Source: CAWDXG01 sp963822115 (GTDB lineage Bacteria > Myxococcota_A > Polyangia > Polyangiales > Polyangiaceae). From it: 64,000 bases of DNA. The notes beneath the pieces were generated by a model, which saw only the letters and a list, made by a program, of their open reading frames with translations, had not been told where the DNA came from and ran no database searches. The DNA lies in NCBI GenBank assembly GCA_963822115.1, contig CAWGGM010000010.1:186001-250000 (forward strand), given 5' to 3'. Positions within the stretch are counted from its first letter, which is position 1; each line of letters starts with the position of its first letter. Positions 28,189 through 36,798 of this stretch are shown piece after piece. Made by a program: the position numbers and the translations under genes.

Positions 28189-28808
28189 CGGGCTCGGCTC
28201 GAAGAATACTCGGCGCACTCGGCGCGTGCCTGCTCGCAGCCGCTTGTAGCGGACCCAACTGGAATTCGGGCGAGAACAACGAAGGCGCTGAGTACCTGCG
28301 CCGCTGGAAGGTGACGGATGCGTCCAGCAAGGTGCTGTCCGAGGGCTGCACCAAACAGGCAGACCCGCGCTTTCCCGAGAACGTGATCCAGGTCCAGACT
28401 GCGGCCGGGGCGATCATCACCTACCAGGACAATCTAGGCGCAGAATACGTACACAAGAAGCGCACCGATCAACAGCTGCCTACGAGCGATGCCTACTGGT
28501 GCAGCAACCAGGATACCTACCAGGACGATCCGCCCTGGCTTACCAGACTCGACGCGGTGCAAGTCGCCGACGCGGATCCCCCTGCCACGATCGTGGACGT
28601 GCAGCTCATCAAGCCTCATCAGGACCCCCACTACGGCACCGTTGCGGAAGGTCTCCGTCTCCAGCTGAAGGTACTCCACCCCGGCGTTCTACACCTCGGC
28701 TTCCTGGGCGCGGCCGATCTCGACGCGGGTGCCGACGCCGGCGCAGACGCCGGTCCCGACGGGGGAACGCAGCTCTACAACGTCTACCCGGCGATGACGA
28801 TCCAATGA
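28185..28808 (+). CDS. Array lipoprotein 7
   Basis: 207 residues. Signal type B (MTGSARRILGALGACLLAAAC) as in lipoprotein 2, mature domain as in lipoprotein 6: YLRRWKVTDASSKVLSEGC, DAYWCSNQDTYQDD, VLHPGVLHLGF, an Asp/Ala tract and YPAMTIQ. It is the last copy. Its stop overlaps the next gene (ATGA) without a module remnant between. Confidence 0.86.
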   Translation: MTGSARRILGALGACLLAAACSGPNWNSGENNEGAEYLRRWKVTDASSKVLSEGCTKQADPRFPENVIQVQTAAGAIITYQDNLGAEYVHKKRTDQQLPTSDAYWCSNQDTYQDDPPWLTRLDAVQVADADPPATIVDVQLIKPHQDPHYGTVAEGLRLQLKVLHPGVLHLGFLGAADLDAGADAGADAGPDGGTQLYNVYPAMTIQ

Positions 28809-29861
28809 GTCAAGCGATGTCGCGCAACCCACACAAGCAGTCTCACTCCCACCGCCACCCCGCGCGCAGGCTCGCCGGCGCCTGCGTGGCGGTCGCTCTG
28901 GGCGTGGCGACGGCGTGCGGCGGTGGGAAGACGACGGCACCGCCCGCGGGCAACTCGGGCAGCCAGGCTGCGCCGGAGAAGGTCGCAGGCTACGGCAACT
29001 GCGCGGATCCGTCGTGCGCCGACGTAGCGCGGGCGTGTGACGATTTCGATCCGGAGCGGATGTGCGGGCCCGTTCATCGAGCAGGGGCCGAAGACGCCCC
29101 AGGCCGGGACTCCGGAGTTCAAAGCCGCGCTCGATAACTGCACCATGATCTCGTACCAGGAGATGCAGGAAGGCCAGGAGTCGATCGGAGCCACGGCGCT
29201 GGACCAGGACGCAGGCGCGTCTGCTGCCGAACCGACCGAGGGCGACGTGAAGGTCGTCGCGGCCTTGGCGCTCGAGGCGGCGCGTTGCACGCGGCGCGCC
29301 AAGACCTGCGAACAGCGCTTCGACTGCCTGCGCGGCAAGACCATTGCGCCGCATATCCCGGGCTACGACGCTGGACCTCCCCAGGACGCCGGCCTGCCCA
29401 TCACAGAGCCGAGCTGGAAGAGGCCGTGGACGGCGAGCGGCAAGGACCCACTGTGGGCCGGACCGCCCTGGGTCGACGCGGGCGGCAGCTCGAAGGTGTT
29501 CCTCGTGCCCGGCGTGGACTCGCCGAGTTGCGCGCGCTGCGCGATGGAGCGCTGCCCGACCTTCGCGTACCTGTGCTTCAGCGCGGAAGGTGATGCGCAG
29601 AAGTGCCCCAATGGCGACTGCTGCGAATCGATGCGGCGTTGCGTCGTCCGCCAGGGCGGATACGGTCCCGCCGCCGATCCGCTGGACTTCTACCGGGCCA
29701 TGACCGTGTGCCAGGCGGGCCGGCCGCACGCGGCACAGCAGCTCGGCAACCTCCAGCAGTGCGCCGAAGTGGCGTGCGCGGGTTGCCAGAACTTCGACAA
29801 GCACGTCGACATCGCCGGTACAGCCGACGGCGGGTGGACGAAGGTGGATGGCGGACCATGA
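28805..29861 (+). CDS. Cys-containing lipoprotein with apparent frameshift
   Basis: Begins MSQAMSRNPHKQSHSHRH, whose first six codons equal the head of remnant T6, then a type II signal (LAGACVAVALGVATAC). The frame breaks near 29068: MCGP continues as FIEQGPKTPQAG in another frame if one base is extra. The second part (to 29861) has cysteine pairs (CARCAMERC, CPNGDCCESMRRC, CAEVACAGC) that suggest an extracytoplasmic disulfide-rich domain. The function is unknown. The stop overlaps the next start (ATGA). Confidence 0.68.
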
Positions 29862-30827
29862 GCGCAAGACGAGAGCGGTGGTCGAGCGCGGTACGGGTGC
29901 TCGCGGTCATGGGAGCGGCGGGCTTCGCCGCCGGCGCCTGCAACAGCAGCAGCAAGACGGGGCCCGCCTCCAAGCCAACCGGCATCACGCGCTGGGTCCG
30001 CAGCGATCTGCGCAGCGCCGGACTGGGTGACGTGAGGCTCGCGGCGGCAAGGGCGGCCGAGCTGTGCAGGGGCGAGATACACGCGGGCATCGCCGTGCCT
30101 GTTACGGGCGCGATCGCCGCGGCCGCTGATTTCCCCGCCCTCCCCGACCCGCTGGCCACGCAACTCGCCTGCGCTCTGGATGCTCCCTCGAGCGCCACCT
30201 GCGACGACATCAAGTCCTGCAGCGGCGCCACGTCGAGCCCGACAGGCCCCGCGCCGCGTTGCGACAGCGAGACGCTTATCGCTCGAAGCGCGACGGGCAA
30301 GCAAACCGTGAGCGTCGCATGCTCCGCCTTGGGCGAGAAGTGCTACACGACCCGCGTTGGCGGCATGTGCGCCTCGGGTGAGTGCAAGAGCGGCGCGACG
30401 TACCGCTGTGACGGCGATACCATCGTCTCCTGCATGCAGGGTCTCAGCGTCCGCACCCCATGCGGGCGCGGAATGACGTGCGGCGAGCGGACCGACACGA
30501 AAATGGTCGACTGCATGGGCAAGGGCCCTGCCTGCCAGAGCGGCGCGCGCTGCGACGGGGACGTCCTGGTCAGGTGCGAGGCCGGGCAGGAAGCACGCCT
30601 CGACTGCTCGGCGTGGGGCCTCGGCTGCGAGGCGGCCGGCTCCAGCGCCGCGTGCGGGTTGAAGCACAAGGACTGCGACCCGACCAAGGACGCCGCGCGC
30701 TGCAAGGGGAAGAGCCTGGAGATCTGCGCCGCCGGCAGCTGGTGGGACGTGGGCTGCGGCTCGCTCCATGCACGGCACGAGCTGCAAGCCCGGCATCGGG
30801 TTCGGCGGCGAGGCGGGCTGCGGCTAG
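29858..30827 (+). CDS. Cys-rich repeat lipoprotein with apparent frameshift at the 3' end
   Basis: Signal peptide with lipobox FAAGAC. The mature protein contains three or four ~40-45-residue Cys repeats, each like CDGDTIVSCMQG...PCGRGMTCGE; a later one is CDGDVLVRCEAG...CSAWGLGCE. The frame breaks near 30766: GSWWDVGCGS should continue as MHGTSCKPGIGFGGEAGCG and stop at 30827 if one base is extra. Read literally it enters antisense to the next gene and ends at 31057. Such repeats are common in myxobacterial surface lipoproteins of unknown role. Confidence 0.7.
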
Positions 30828-30849
30828 CCGCCCGCGCTTCTGTTCAGCC

Positions 30850-31507
30850 CTACAACCCCGCGTCGAGTGGCATCCCGGCGTCGATGCACGACCCCGTGAA
30901 GGTGCTGCCGGACTTGTTGAAGGTGAAGTCGAGAGCTTCTTCGGAGTTGGGTCGCCCGCAGGCGTCGGTGAGCTCGATGCCGCTCGGCATGATCGCGGTG
31001 ATGCTCGCGAACTCGGCCGCGGGCATCTTCGACAGATCCATCGTCAGGATGTTGTGATCCATGCTCGTCGGGTAGGTCTGGTTGTCCGCATCGAGGTAGC
31101 CGCCGTCCGCCGCGGTCGCGTCGATGGCGAAGTACACGGCCGAGATGCCCGTGATGGCGAGCGGGTAGTTGGTGAACGCAACGTGGATCTGCTGGTTCGT
31201 GGTGTCGATGCCGCTCTTCGAGAAGTCCACGTCGGCGCAGGTCAGGTTGCAGCGGTAGGGCGGATGCGTCGGGCGGGCACATGCCCGGCATGCCCGCATC
31301 GACGACCGCCGGACAGCTCTCGCACTGGTTGCTCTGGTAGTTGAAGATGCCGCCCGCGTCGCAGCTGTCCGCGACGACCGAACCGTCACCGGTGGAGGCG
31401 TCCGTGCCGGGTACGTGCTTCTTGACGTGGGTGTTGGAGCAACCCGACGCCATCGGGAACAGCGACGAAACCAGAGCCACAGCCGAGAGGAGCAGGAGTT
31501 TCCGCAT
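30850..31507 (-). CDS. Lipoprotein with apparent frameshift
   Basis: ATG 31507 opens MRKLLLLSAVALVSSLF with lipobox MASGC. A Cys-rich stretch follows (CESCPAVVDAGMPGMC). The frame breaks near 31270; the other frame continues PPYRCNLTCADVDF to the stop at 30850, including ITGISAVYFAIDATAADGG and ELTDACGRPNSEE. One extra base reconciles them. No family was recognised. It is convergent with the upstream lipoprotein gene and divergent from the beta-helix gene at 31615. Confidence 0.65.
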
Positions 31508-31614
31508 CCGGGCACGGTGCCGAATACCGCTTGGGAACGCAAGCGCCCGGAGTCTGCCACTTGAATCCCCACGGTCGCGGCGCGACACTGCCGCCACGAT
31601 GCGACGAGCGACAC

Positions 31615-33062
31615 TTGTCGGGACTTTCCACTTGTTTCACGCTGATCGCGGCTGCGTCCGCGGCATCTGCCGCGACACTCCAGGTCGGCCCGGGCAAGAC
31701 CTACGCCAAGCCCTGCGCGGCCTTTGCCGCCGCCAACGACGGCGACACCATCGAGATCGACGCCAGCGGCAACTACGCCGGCGACGTGTGCGCCATCACG
31801 CCGAACAACCTGACCATCAAGGGCGTGAACGGCCGCGCGAAGATCCCCGCGAACGGCCAGGCCTACGGCGGCAAGGCCATCTGGGTCATCCAGGGCAACA
31901 ACACCACGGTCCAGAACATCGAGTTCAGCGGCGCCACGGTCAAGGACCAGAACGGCGCCGGCATCCGCCAGGAAGGCACGAACCTCACCGTCAGCCACTG
32001 CTCCTTCCACGACAACGAGGACGGCATCCTCGCGGGCAACGACGCGAACAGCACGATCCTGATCGAGTACAGCGAGTTCAACCACAACGGCTACGGCGAC
32101 GGCTACTCGCACAACCTGTACATCAACCACGTCAAGAAGTTCGTGTTCCAGTACAACTGGTCGCATCGGGCGAAGGTCGGTCATCTGCTCAAGTCGCGCG
32201 CTGCCGAGACGGACGTGCTGTACAACCGCCTCACCGGCGAGGACGGCACCGACAGCTACGAGGTCGACATCCCCAACGGCGGCAAGGCCTACGTCATCGG
32301 CAACCTGATCGAGCAGGGAACGCAGACGCAGAATCCGGCCATCCTCACCTACCAGGAGGAAGGCACGAACGCCGCCAATCCGGATCACGAGCTGTTCGTC
32401 GTCAACAACACCTTCGTGAACGACAAGGGCAGCGGCACCTTCGTGCGCGTCGGCAGCTCGGTCACCACGCCCGCCGTCATCAAGAACAACATCTTCCAGG
32501 GCGGCGGCACGGTGACCAACCAGGCCAGCGCCACCCAGGCCAACAACTACAGCGGCAGCACCACGTGTCTGGTGAACGCCGCGAGCTTCGACTACCACCT
32601 GGTCGCCGGCACACCCTGCGTGGATGGCGGCGCTCCGCCCGGCAGCGGCGCGGGCTTCGATCTCACGCCGAAGTACCAGTACGTCCAGCCCGCCGGGCGC
32701 GAAGGGCGCAGCACGGTCGGCACCATCGACATCGGCGCGTACGAGCTCGGCGGCGGCACCGGCACAGGCGGCGCGGGCGGCTCCGCGGGATCGGGCGCGG
32801 GCGGTTCGGGGACGGGCGGGTCCGCGGCAGGGGGCAGCGCCGGCGCGGGCACGGGCGGCTCGGCCACGGGCGGCAGCGGCGGTTCAAGCGGCAACACTGG
32901 CGGCTCGGCAGGCAATGCTGCAGCTGGCGCGTCGGGCAACGGCGCCACGAGCGGTGACAGCGGCGGCTGCGGCTGCCGCGCCGCGGGTCACGACGAACAC
33001 GGCGCACCGTTCCTTGTCGCGGCCCTCGCGCTGTTCGGGCTCGCCTCCGCCGCCGTCGCTGA
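31615..33062 (+). CDS. Secreted right-handed beta-helix protein with MYXO-CTERM
   Basis: The mature region starts ATLQVGPGKTY and has beta-helix repeats (NNTTVQNIEFSG, TNLTVSHCSFHDNEDG, ILIEYSEFNHNGYGDGYSHN), resembling polysaccharide-lyase-like folds. A Gly/Ser/Thr-rich linker leads to GGCGCR and a hydrophobic helix, the MYXO-CTERM sorting layout. The needed Arg cluster and stop (RLRRRR, 33060-33062) are in another frame after 33045. Read literally the frame runs on to 33264, antisense to the ATPase gene. The start is uncertain: TTG 31615 is in frame, or ATG 31599 (MRRATLVG) with a further one-base shift would give a better signal peptide. Confidence 0.72.
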
Positions 33063-33098
33063 ACGGGCGCGGCCCGGACAGCGCGGCCAACGAGCCGA

Positions 33099-34232
33099 CT
33101 ACGCCGCCCACAGCAGCCGCGCGACCTCCGCCAGATCCGCCAGCGAGTGCAGATCGTGGTCGAGCTCTGCCACCGCGGCCTGCTCGACACCCGCGGGCAG
33201 GCCGCGCGCGAACTCGTCCCAGCGCCGTGCCTCGGCGCGGGCCAGCGCCAAACCCTCGCGATAGGCCCGCCCGAGCCAGGCGGTCGCATCGCGCGGCGCC
33301 GCGAGCGAACCGAGCAGCGCGTCGGCGGCGATGCCCGTGTCGGCGTCGTCGAATCGCGGCAGCGGGTGCGCGCGGTTTTCGATCACGGCGCGGAGCGGCA
33401 GTTCGAGCGCACGCAGGCGCTCTCCGAGCGCGCCGGTGCCTGCCAACACCGGCTCTTCCGGTCCGGTCACCAGCACGAACGCGGTCGCCGGGCTGTACAG
33501 CAGCGAGCGCGCCTCGCGCGTCCGCGCCCGGATCCCGTCGAAGAGCCCGTCCATGGCCGTGAACAGCGCCGACACGTCGCGCAGCGTCTGCCGCCCCGTG
33601 GCCCGCTCCAGCTGGCGCAGGACAAAGCGCAGCGTCGCCCCCGCGGAGCGGAACGCGCTGCGACCCACCGCGGCGTACGGGCGCGTCAGCCATTGCGACA
33701 GCTCCGGATCGAGCAGCCGATCGATGCGCAGGGGCGCGCTGACGAAATCGAGCGCGTGCGCTGCAGGCGGCGTGTCGAGCACGATCAAGTCGTAGTCGCC
33801 CGACTCGTCCAGCCGGCACAGCTCCTCGACCGCGACGTACTCTGTGGCGCCCGCGAAGCGACCACTGAGCTCCTGGTAGAACGGATTGTCGAAGATGGCG
33901 CGGCGGCTCTGTGCGTCCGGCGCGTGGCGCGTGATGAAGGCATCCCACGCCGCTTTCTGGTCCAGCATGCCGGCAGAGAGCGACCCGCCCGCGAGCTCGA
34001 TGCCCGCAGCAGCGAGCACCGTGTCGGCAATGCGCTGCCCGCCGCGTTCCAGTCGCGAAAGCCCCAGCGCGCGGGCCAGCGCGCGGGCCGGGTCGATCGT
34101 CAGCACCATCGCACGGCGGCCCGCCAGCGCCCCACCCAGCGCCAGCGCCGCCGACAGTGTCGTCTTGCCCACGCCGCCCGTACCGACGCACACCACCAGC
34201 CGCTGCCGCTCGATCAGCGCGCCGACGCTCAT
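33099..34232 (-). CDS. ArsA/Get3-family ATPase 1 (signature Lys missing)
   Basis: 377 residues. P-loop GTGGVGKTT, followed by TIDPA, and the switch-II-like LDTPPAAHALDF. The ArsA/Get3 signature lysine at the start of the P-loop (KGGVGKT) is Thr here. No arsenic genes are near. The family includes tail-anchored-protein and lipid-linked ATPases, so a membrane-protein or lipid-handling role is more likely than arsenite export. The ATG overlaps the stop of ATPase 2 (ATGA). It is the last gene of the leftward operon. Confidence 0.88.
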   Translation of the reverse strand: MSVGALIERQRLVVCVGTGGVGKTTLSAALALGGALAGRRAMVLTIDPARALARALGLSRLERGGQRIADTVLAAAGIELAGGSLSAGMLDQKAAWDAFITRHAPDAQSRRAIFDNPFYQELSGRFAGATEYVAVEELCRLDESGDYDLIVLDTPPAAHALDFVSAPLRIDRLLDPELSQWLTRPYAAVGRSAFRSAGATLRFVLRQLERATGRQTLRDVSALFTAMDGLFDGIRARTREARSLLYSPATAFVLVTGPEEPVLAGTGALGERLRALELPLRAVIENRAHPLPRFDDADTGIAADALLGSLAAPRDATAWLGRAYREGLALARAEARRWDEFARGLPAGVEQAAVAELDHDLHSLADLAEVARLLWAA

Positions 34233-35167
34233 GCCTCCGTCCCCCACATCAGCTCACCCAGCTCGGCCAGCCCGGGTGCGTCCACTCCCGGCAGAACCGG
34301 CAGCCGCAGTGGGCGCGCCCCCGTCTGCTCCACCAGCCGCCCGATCCCCTGCTCCTGGATGCGCTGCCAGCCCAGGGCGCGCCGCCCTGCCACGAGCAGC
34401 CCGTCGCGTGCCGCCCTGCGCGCGGCGTCTCCGGGCGGCAGCGCTTCCAGCTCGGCGAGCGCCACATCCACGCCGTCCGGCGCGACGGGCCGGCAGCGGT
34501 TCACGACCAGATGCGCCACGCCCAACCCCGCGTCCGCGAGCCGCGTGACGCTCTCCCCCGCCTCGGCGAGCGGCATCTCCTCGGGCGTCGCCACCACCCA
34601 GATCAACGTCTGCGCCGGGTCGCCAAACAGGGCATGGATGCGCCGCGACTCGCGGTGCACGCGCCCGGAATGGAACGTCTCCGCCGCGGCCATCGGCATG
34701 CGCAGGTGCTCGATGGCGTGTCCCGACGCGCCTGCATCCACCACGACCACGTCCCAGCGCGGCCGGCCGTGCTCCTTCTGCAGCGAGAACTCGTCGCGCA
34801 CCTTGCCCATGGCGGAGAGCTCCTTCAGCCCAGGTGCCGCGTCCACGAAAGCGCGGTAGAGCGGATGCGCGAACACCTTGTCGAGCAGCGCGCCGAAGCG
34901 CACGACCAGGCGCAGGTACTCGGCCAGCGCGGCCGCGCCGTCGAACCAGCTCACCCCGACGCCCGAAGGCGCGGTGACGATGACGCCCGGGTCGGGCAGC
35001 TCGACGCCCAGGGTACGCGACAGCCCGCCCGGAGCTCCGAGCTCGATGGCGAGCACGCGCGCGCCGCGTCGCACTGCCGCGAGCGCGAGCGCGGCGCTCA
35101 GCGTCGATTTCCCCACTCCGCCCTTGCCGAGCACGAAGTGCAGGCGCCTCTGTGCGGGCTCAGCCAA
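34229..35167 (-). CDS. ArsA/Get3-family ATPase 2 (signature Lys present)
   Basis: 312 residues. P-loop GKGGVGKST retains the signature lysine; VVVDAGASGHAIEHL is the switch-II-like motif, and HLVVNRCRP follows the later strand. The start is probably TTG 35167, overlapping the UbiA stop by a few bases; no better start precedes the P-loop. Its pairing with ATPase 1, which lacks the signature lysine, suggests a heterodimer. Confidence 0.87.
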   Translation of the reverse strand: MAEPAQRRLHFVLGKGGVGKSTLSAALALAAVRRGARVLAIELGAPGGLSRTLGVELPDPGVIVTAPSGVGVSWFDGAAALAEYLRLVVRFGALLDKVFAHPLYRAFVDAAPGLKELSAMGKVRDEFSLQKEHGRPRWDVVVVDAGASGHAIEHLRMPMAAAETFHSGRVHRESRRIHALFGDPAQTLIWVVATPEEMPLAEAGESVTRLADAGLGVAHLVVNRCRPVAPDGVDVALAELEALPPGDAARRAARDGLLVAGRRALGWQRIQEQGIGRLVEQTGARPLRLPVLPGVDAPGLAELGELMWGTEA

Positions 35168-36110
35168 GCCAGATCCCCACTGCAGCCCCGATCGAGAGCA
35201 GCACGAACGACAGCAGCGTCCACGACTGCGCCGGCACGATGTCCGCAGCCGTTCCGGAAATGCCCAGGAGCCTGCGCGCGGCGCGCGCAGCGAACGGCAG
35301 CCCGATGAAGCCGCCCCAGATCCCGAGCGGCAACCCGACCAGCGGGAGCACGAGCAGGCCGACGTACGTCGCCGCGACGACCCATGCGAACGCGCGCGCC
35401 GCGGCGCGCCGGCCCAGCCGCACCACCAGCGTGCGCTTTCCGGCTAGCGCGTCGGCGCGCGCGTCCGGAAACTCGTTGATCCATAGAAACGCCATGATCG
35501 CGATGCCGAGCGGCAGCGACGCGTACAGCATCTGGAGCGACACGCCGCGGCGCTGCACCAGATACGTCCCGCACGCGATCACCGGGCCGTACGCGAGCGC
35601 CACGGTCACTTCGCCCAGGCCCCGATACGACAGCTTCAGCGGCGGGGCGTGATAGAAGAACGCCAGCCCCGCGCCCAGCATGCCCAGCCACAGCACGCGC
35701 GGTTCGCGCAGCGCGACGATCGCCAGGCCCGCAGCGATGCCCAGGCCGTAGAACACTCCCGCCATCAGCGCCGTCTGCCGCCGCGTCATCAAGCCGTCGA
35801 CCAGCACGCGCTTGCCGCCCGAAAACGGCGTGCGCTCCTTGTCGGTGAGCGCCTGGTCCGCTCCGGAGTCCCAGTCGAAGATCTCGCCCGAGGCGTTCTT
35901 GGCCGCCTCGAAGCAGAAGACGCCCAGCACGGTCAGCGCCAGCCAGCCCCACGCAATGGGTCCCTGCCAGGCAGCGACGGCCGCACCCAGGATCATCGAA
36001 GCGACCGACGCGAGTGTGATCTTCGGATCGGCGACGCGCCAGATCCCCTGTGCGACGTCGTGATGGCCGGCGCCATGGCCCGCGCCGACGTGATGCACTG
36101 CGTTCGTCAT
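35160..36110 (-). CDS. UbiA-family prenyltransferase
   Basis: 316 residues, about 8-9 transmembrane helices. The two Asp-rich motifs are present: NASGEIFDWDSGAD and NEFPDARADALAGKRT, followed by LVVRLG. TPFSGGKRVLVDGL resembles MenA/dihydroxynaphthoate and related prenyltransferases. It transfers a polyprenyl chain from its diphosphate to an acceptor in the membrane; the acceptor is unknown. ATG 36110 has AGGAGG upstream, the strongest ribosome-binding site of the operon. Confidence 0.88.
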   Translation of the reverse strand: MTNAVHHVGAGHGAGHHDVAQGIWRVADPKITLASVASMILGAAVAAWQGPIAWGWLALTVLGVFCFEAAKNASGEIFDWDSGADQALTDKERTPFSGGKRVLVDGLMTRRQTALMAGVFYGLGIAAGLAIVALREPRVLWLGMLGAGLAFFYHAPPLKLSYRGLGEVTVALAYGPVIACGTYLVQRRGVSLQMLYASLPLGIAIMAFLWINEFPDARADALAGKRTLVVRLGRRAAARAFAWVVAATYVGLLVLPLVGLPLGIWGGFIGLPFAARAARRLLGISGTAADIVPAQSWTLLSFVLLSIGAAVGIWLG

Positions 36111-36129
36111 TCCCCACCTCCTCTGCGAA

Positions 36130-36798
36130 CTACGCGAACAACCTCGCCGCCCCCCACACCGCTGCCGGCACCACGACGTTGTCGCTGCCGCGCGGCGCGA
36201 GGGCCTCGGCCGCGGCGGCGATCGCGGCCAGACCGGCCACGTGCGCCACGCCAGGGTGCGCACCGAAACGCCAACCAGCCAGGGCAATCCCCGCCGCGGC
36301 CGCCAGCATGACCACGAGCGTGCCCTCGACGCTCTTGTCCTTGCCTCCCGGCACGCGATAGCGATGCCTGCCGAAGCGGCGTCCGACTACGCCACCGATA
36401 CCGTCGCCCAGTGACAGCGCGAGCAGCGCCGCACCGGCGGCGAACGCGCCGTCGACCAGTCCCACGGCCGTCAGCGTCGCGTAGGCCACGACGTACAGCA
36501 CGAGCCCGTCCCAGCGCTCGTCGCCGCTTGTCAGGCTGTCGACCACCCACGCCGCCCAGCGGCTCTGCCGCGAAAGCGCCGGCAGGGCCGCCGTCACGAA
36601 CAGCGCGAGCCCCAGCACCAGCGCCGGCGCGGCGAAACCCCGCCACCACGGCCAGCCCAGCACCCACACGCCCGTGCCGATGTGCAGCACGTCGCGCACG
36701 TACGTGGCGCGCAGCCCCAGCCGGTGCAGGAGCAGGCAGAAGCCGATACCGGCCGAAAGCACGCACAGCCATGCGACAGCCAAGGCGGGATCGCTCAT
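36130..36798 (-). CDS. Phytol/dolichol kinase-like membrane protein
   Basis: 222 residues with about 6-7 hydrophobic helices. SLGDGIGGVVGRRFG followed by GGKDKSVEGTLV is the CTP-using motif shared by phytol kinases (VTE5), dolichol kinases and phosphatidate cytidylyltransferase-like proteins. It probably phosphorylates a polyprenol or prenyl alcohol. Its ATG overlaps the stop of the upstream oxidoreductase (ATGA). Located beside UbiA it could regenerate a prenyl donor. Confidence 0.82.
   Translation of the reverse strand: MSDPALAVAWLCVLSAGIGFCLLLHRLGLRATYVRDVLHIGTGVWVLGWPWWRGFAAPALVLGLALFVTAALPALSRQSRWAAWVVDSLTSGDERWDGLVLYVVAYATLTAVGLVDGAFAAGAALLALSLGDGIGGVVGRRFGRHRYRVPGGKDKSVEGTLVVMLAAAAGIALAGWRFGAHPGVAHVAGLAAIAAAAEALAPRGSDNVVVPAAVWGAARLFA

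Larger units (their letters stand above)
22310..28808 (+). repeat. Tandem array: C-terminal module of the large protein plus lipoprotein, seven units
   Basis: Alternating direct repeats. One element is the ~140-codon C-terminal module or its shortened remnants. The other is a ~210-codon lipoprotein gene, seven copies starting at 22734, 23691, 24505, 25344, 26446, 27347 and 28185. Each lipoprotein ATG is preceded by the same block encoding VEVYWQ plus stop, with GGAGGT ten bases before the ATG. Copies 4 and 5, and copies 6 and 7, are nearly identical in their mature parts. Confidence 0.92.

Noticed and set aside
22734..28808. Array as a transposon or integron cassette array
   Set aside because: No transposase, integrase, terminal inverted repeats or attC-like sites; the repeats are explained by tandem gene duplication.
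33099..35167. Arsenic-resistance locus because of two ArsA-type ATPases
   Set aside because: No arsR, arsB/acr3, arsC or arsD genes are adjacent; the neighbours are isoprenoid enzymes.
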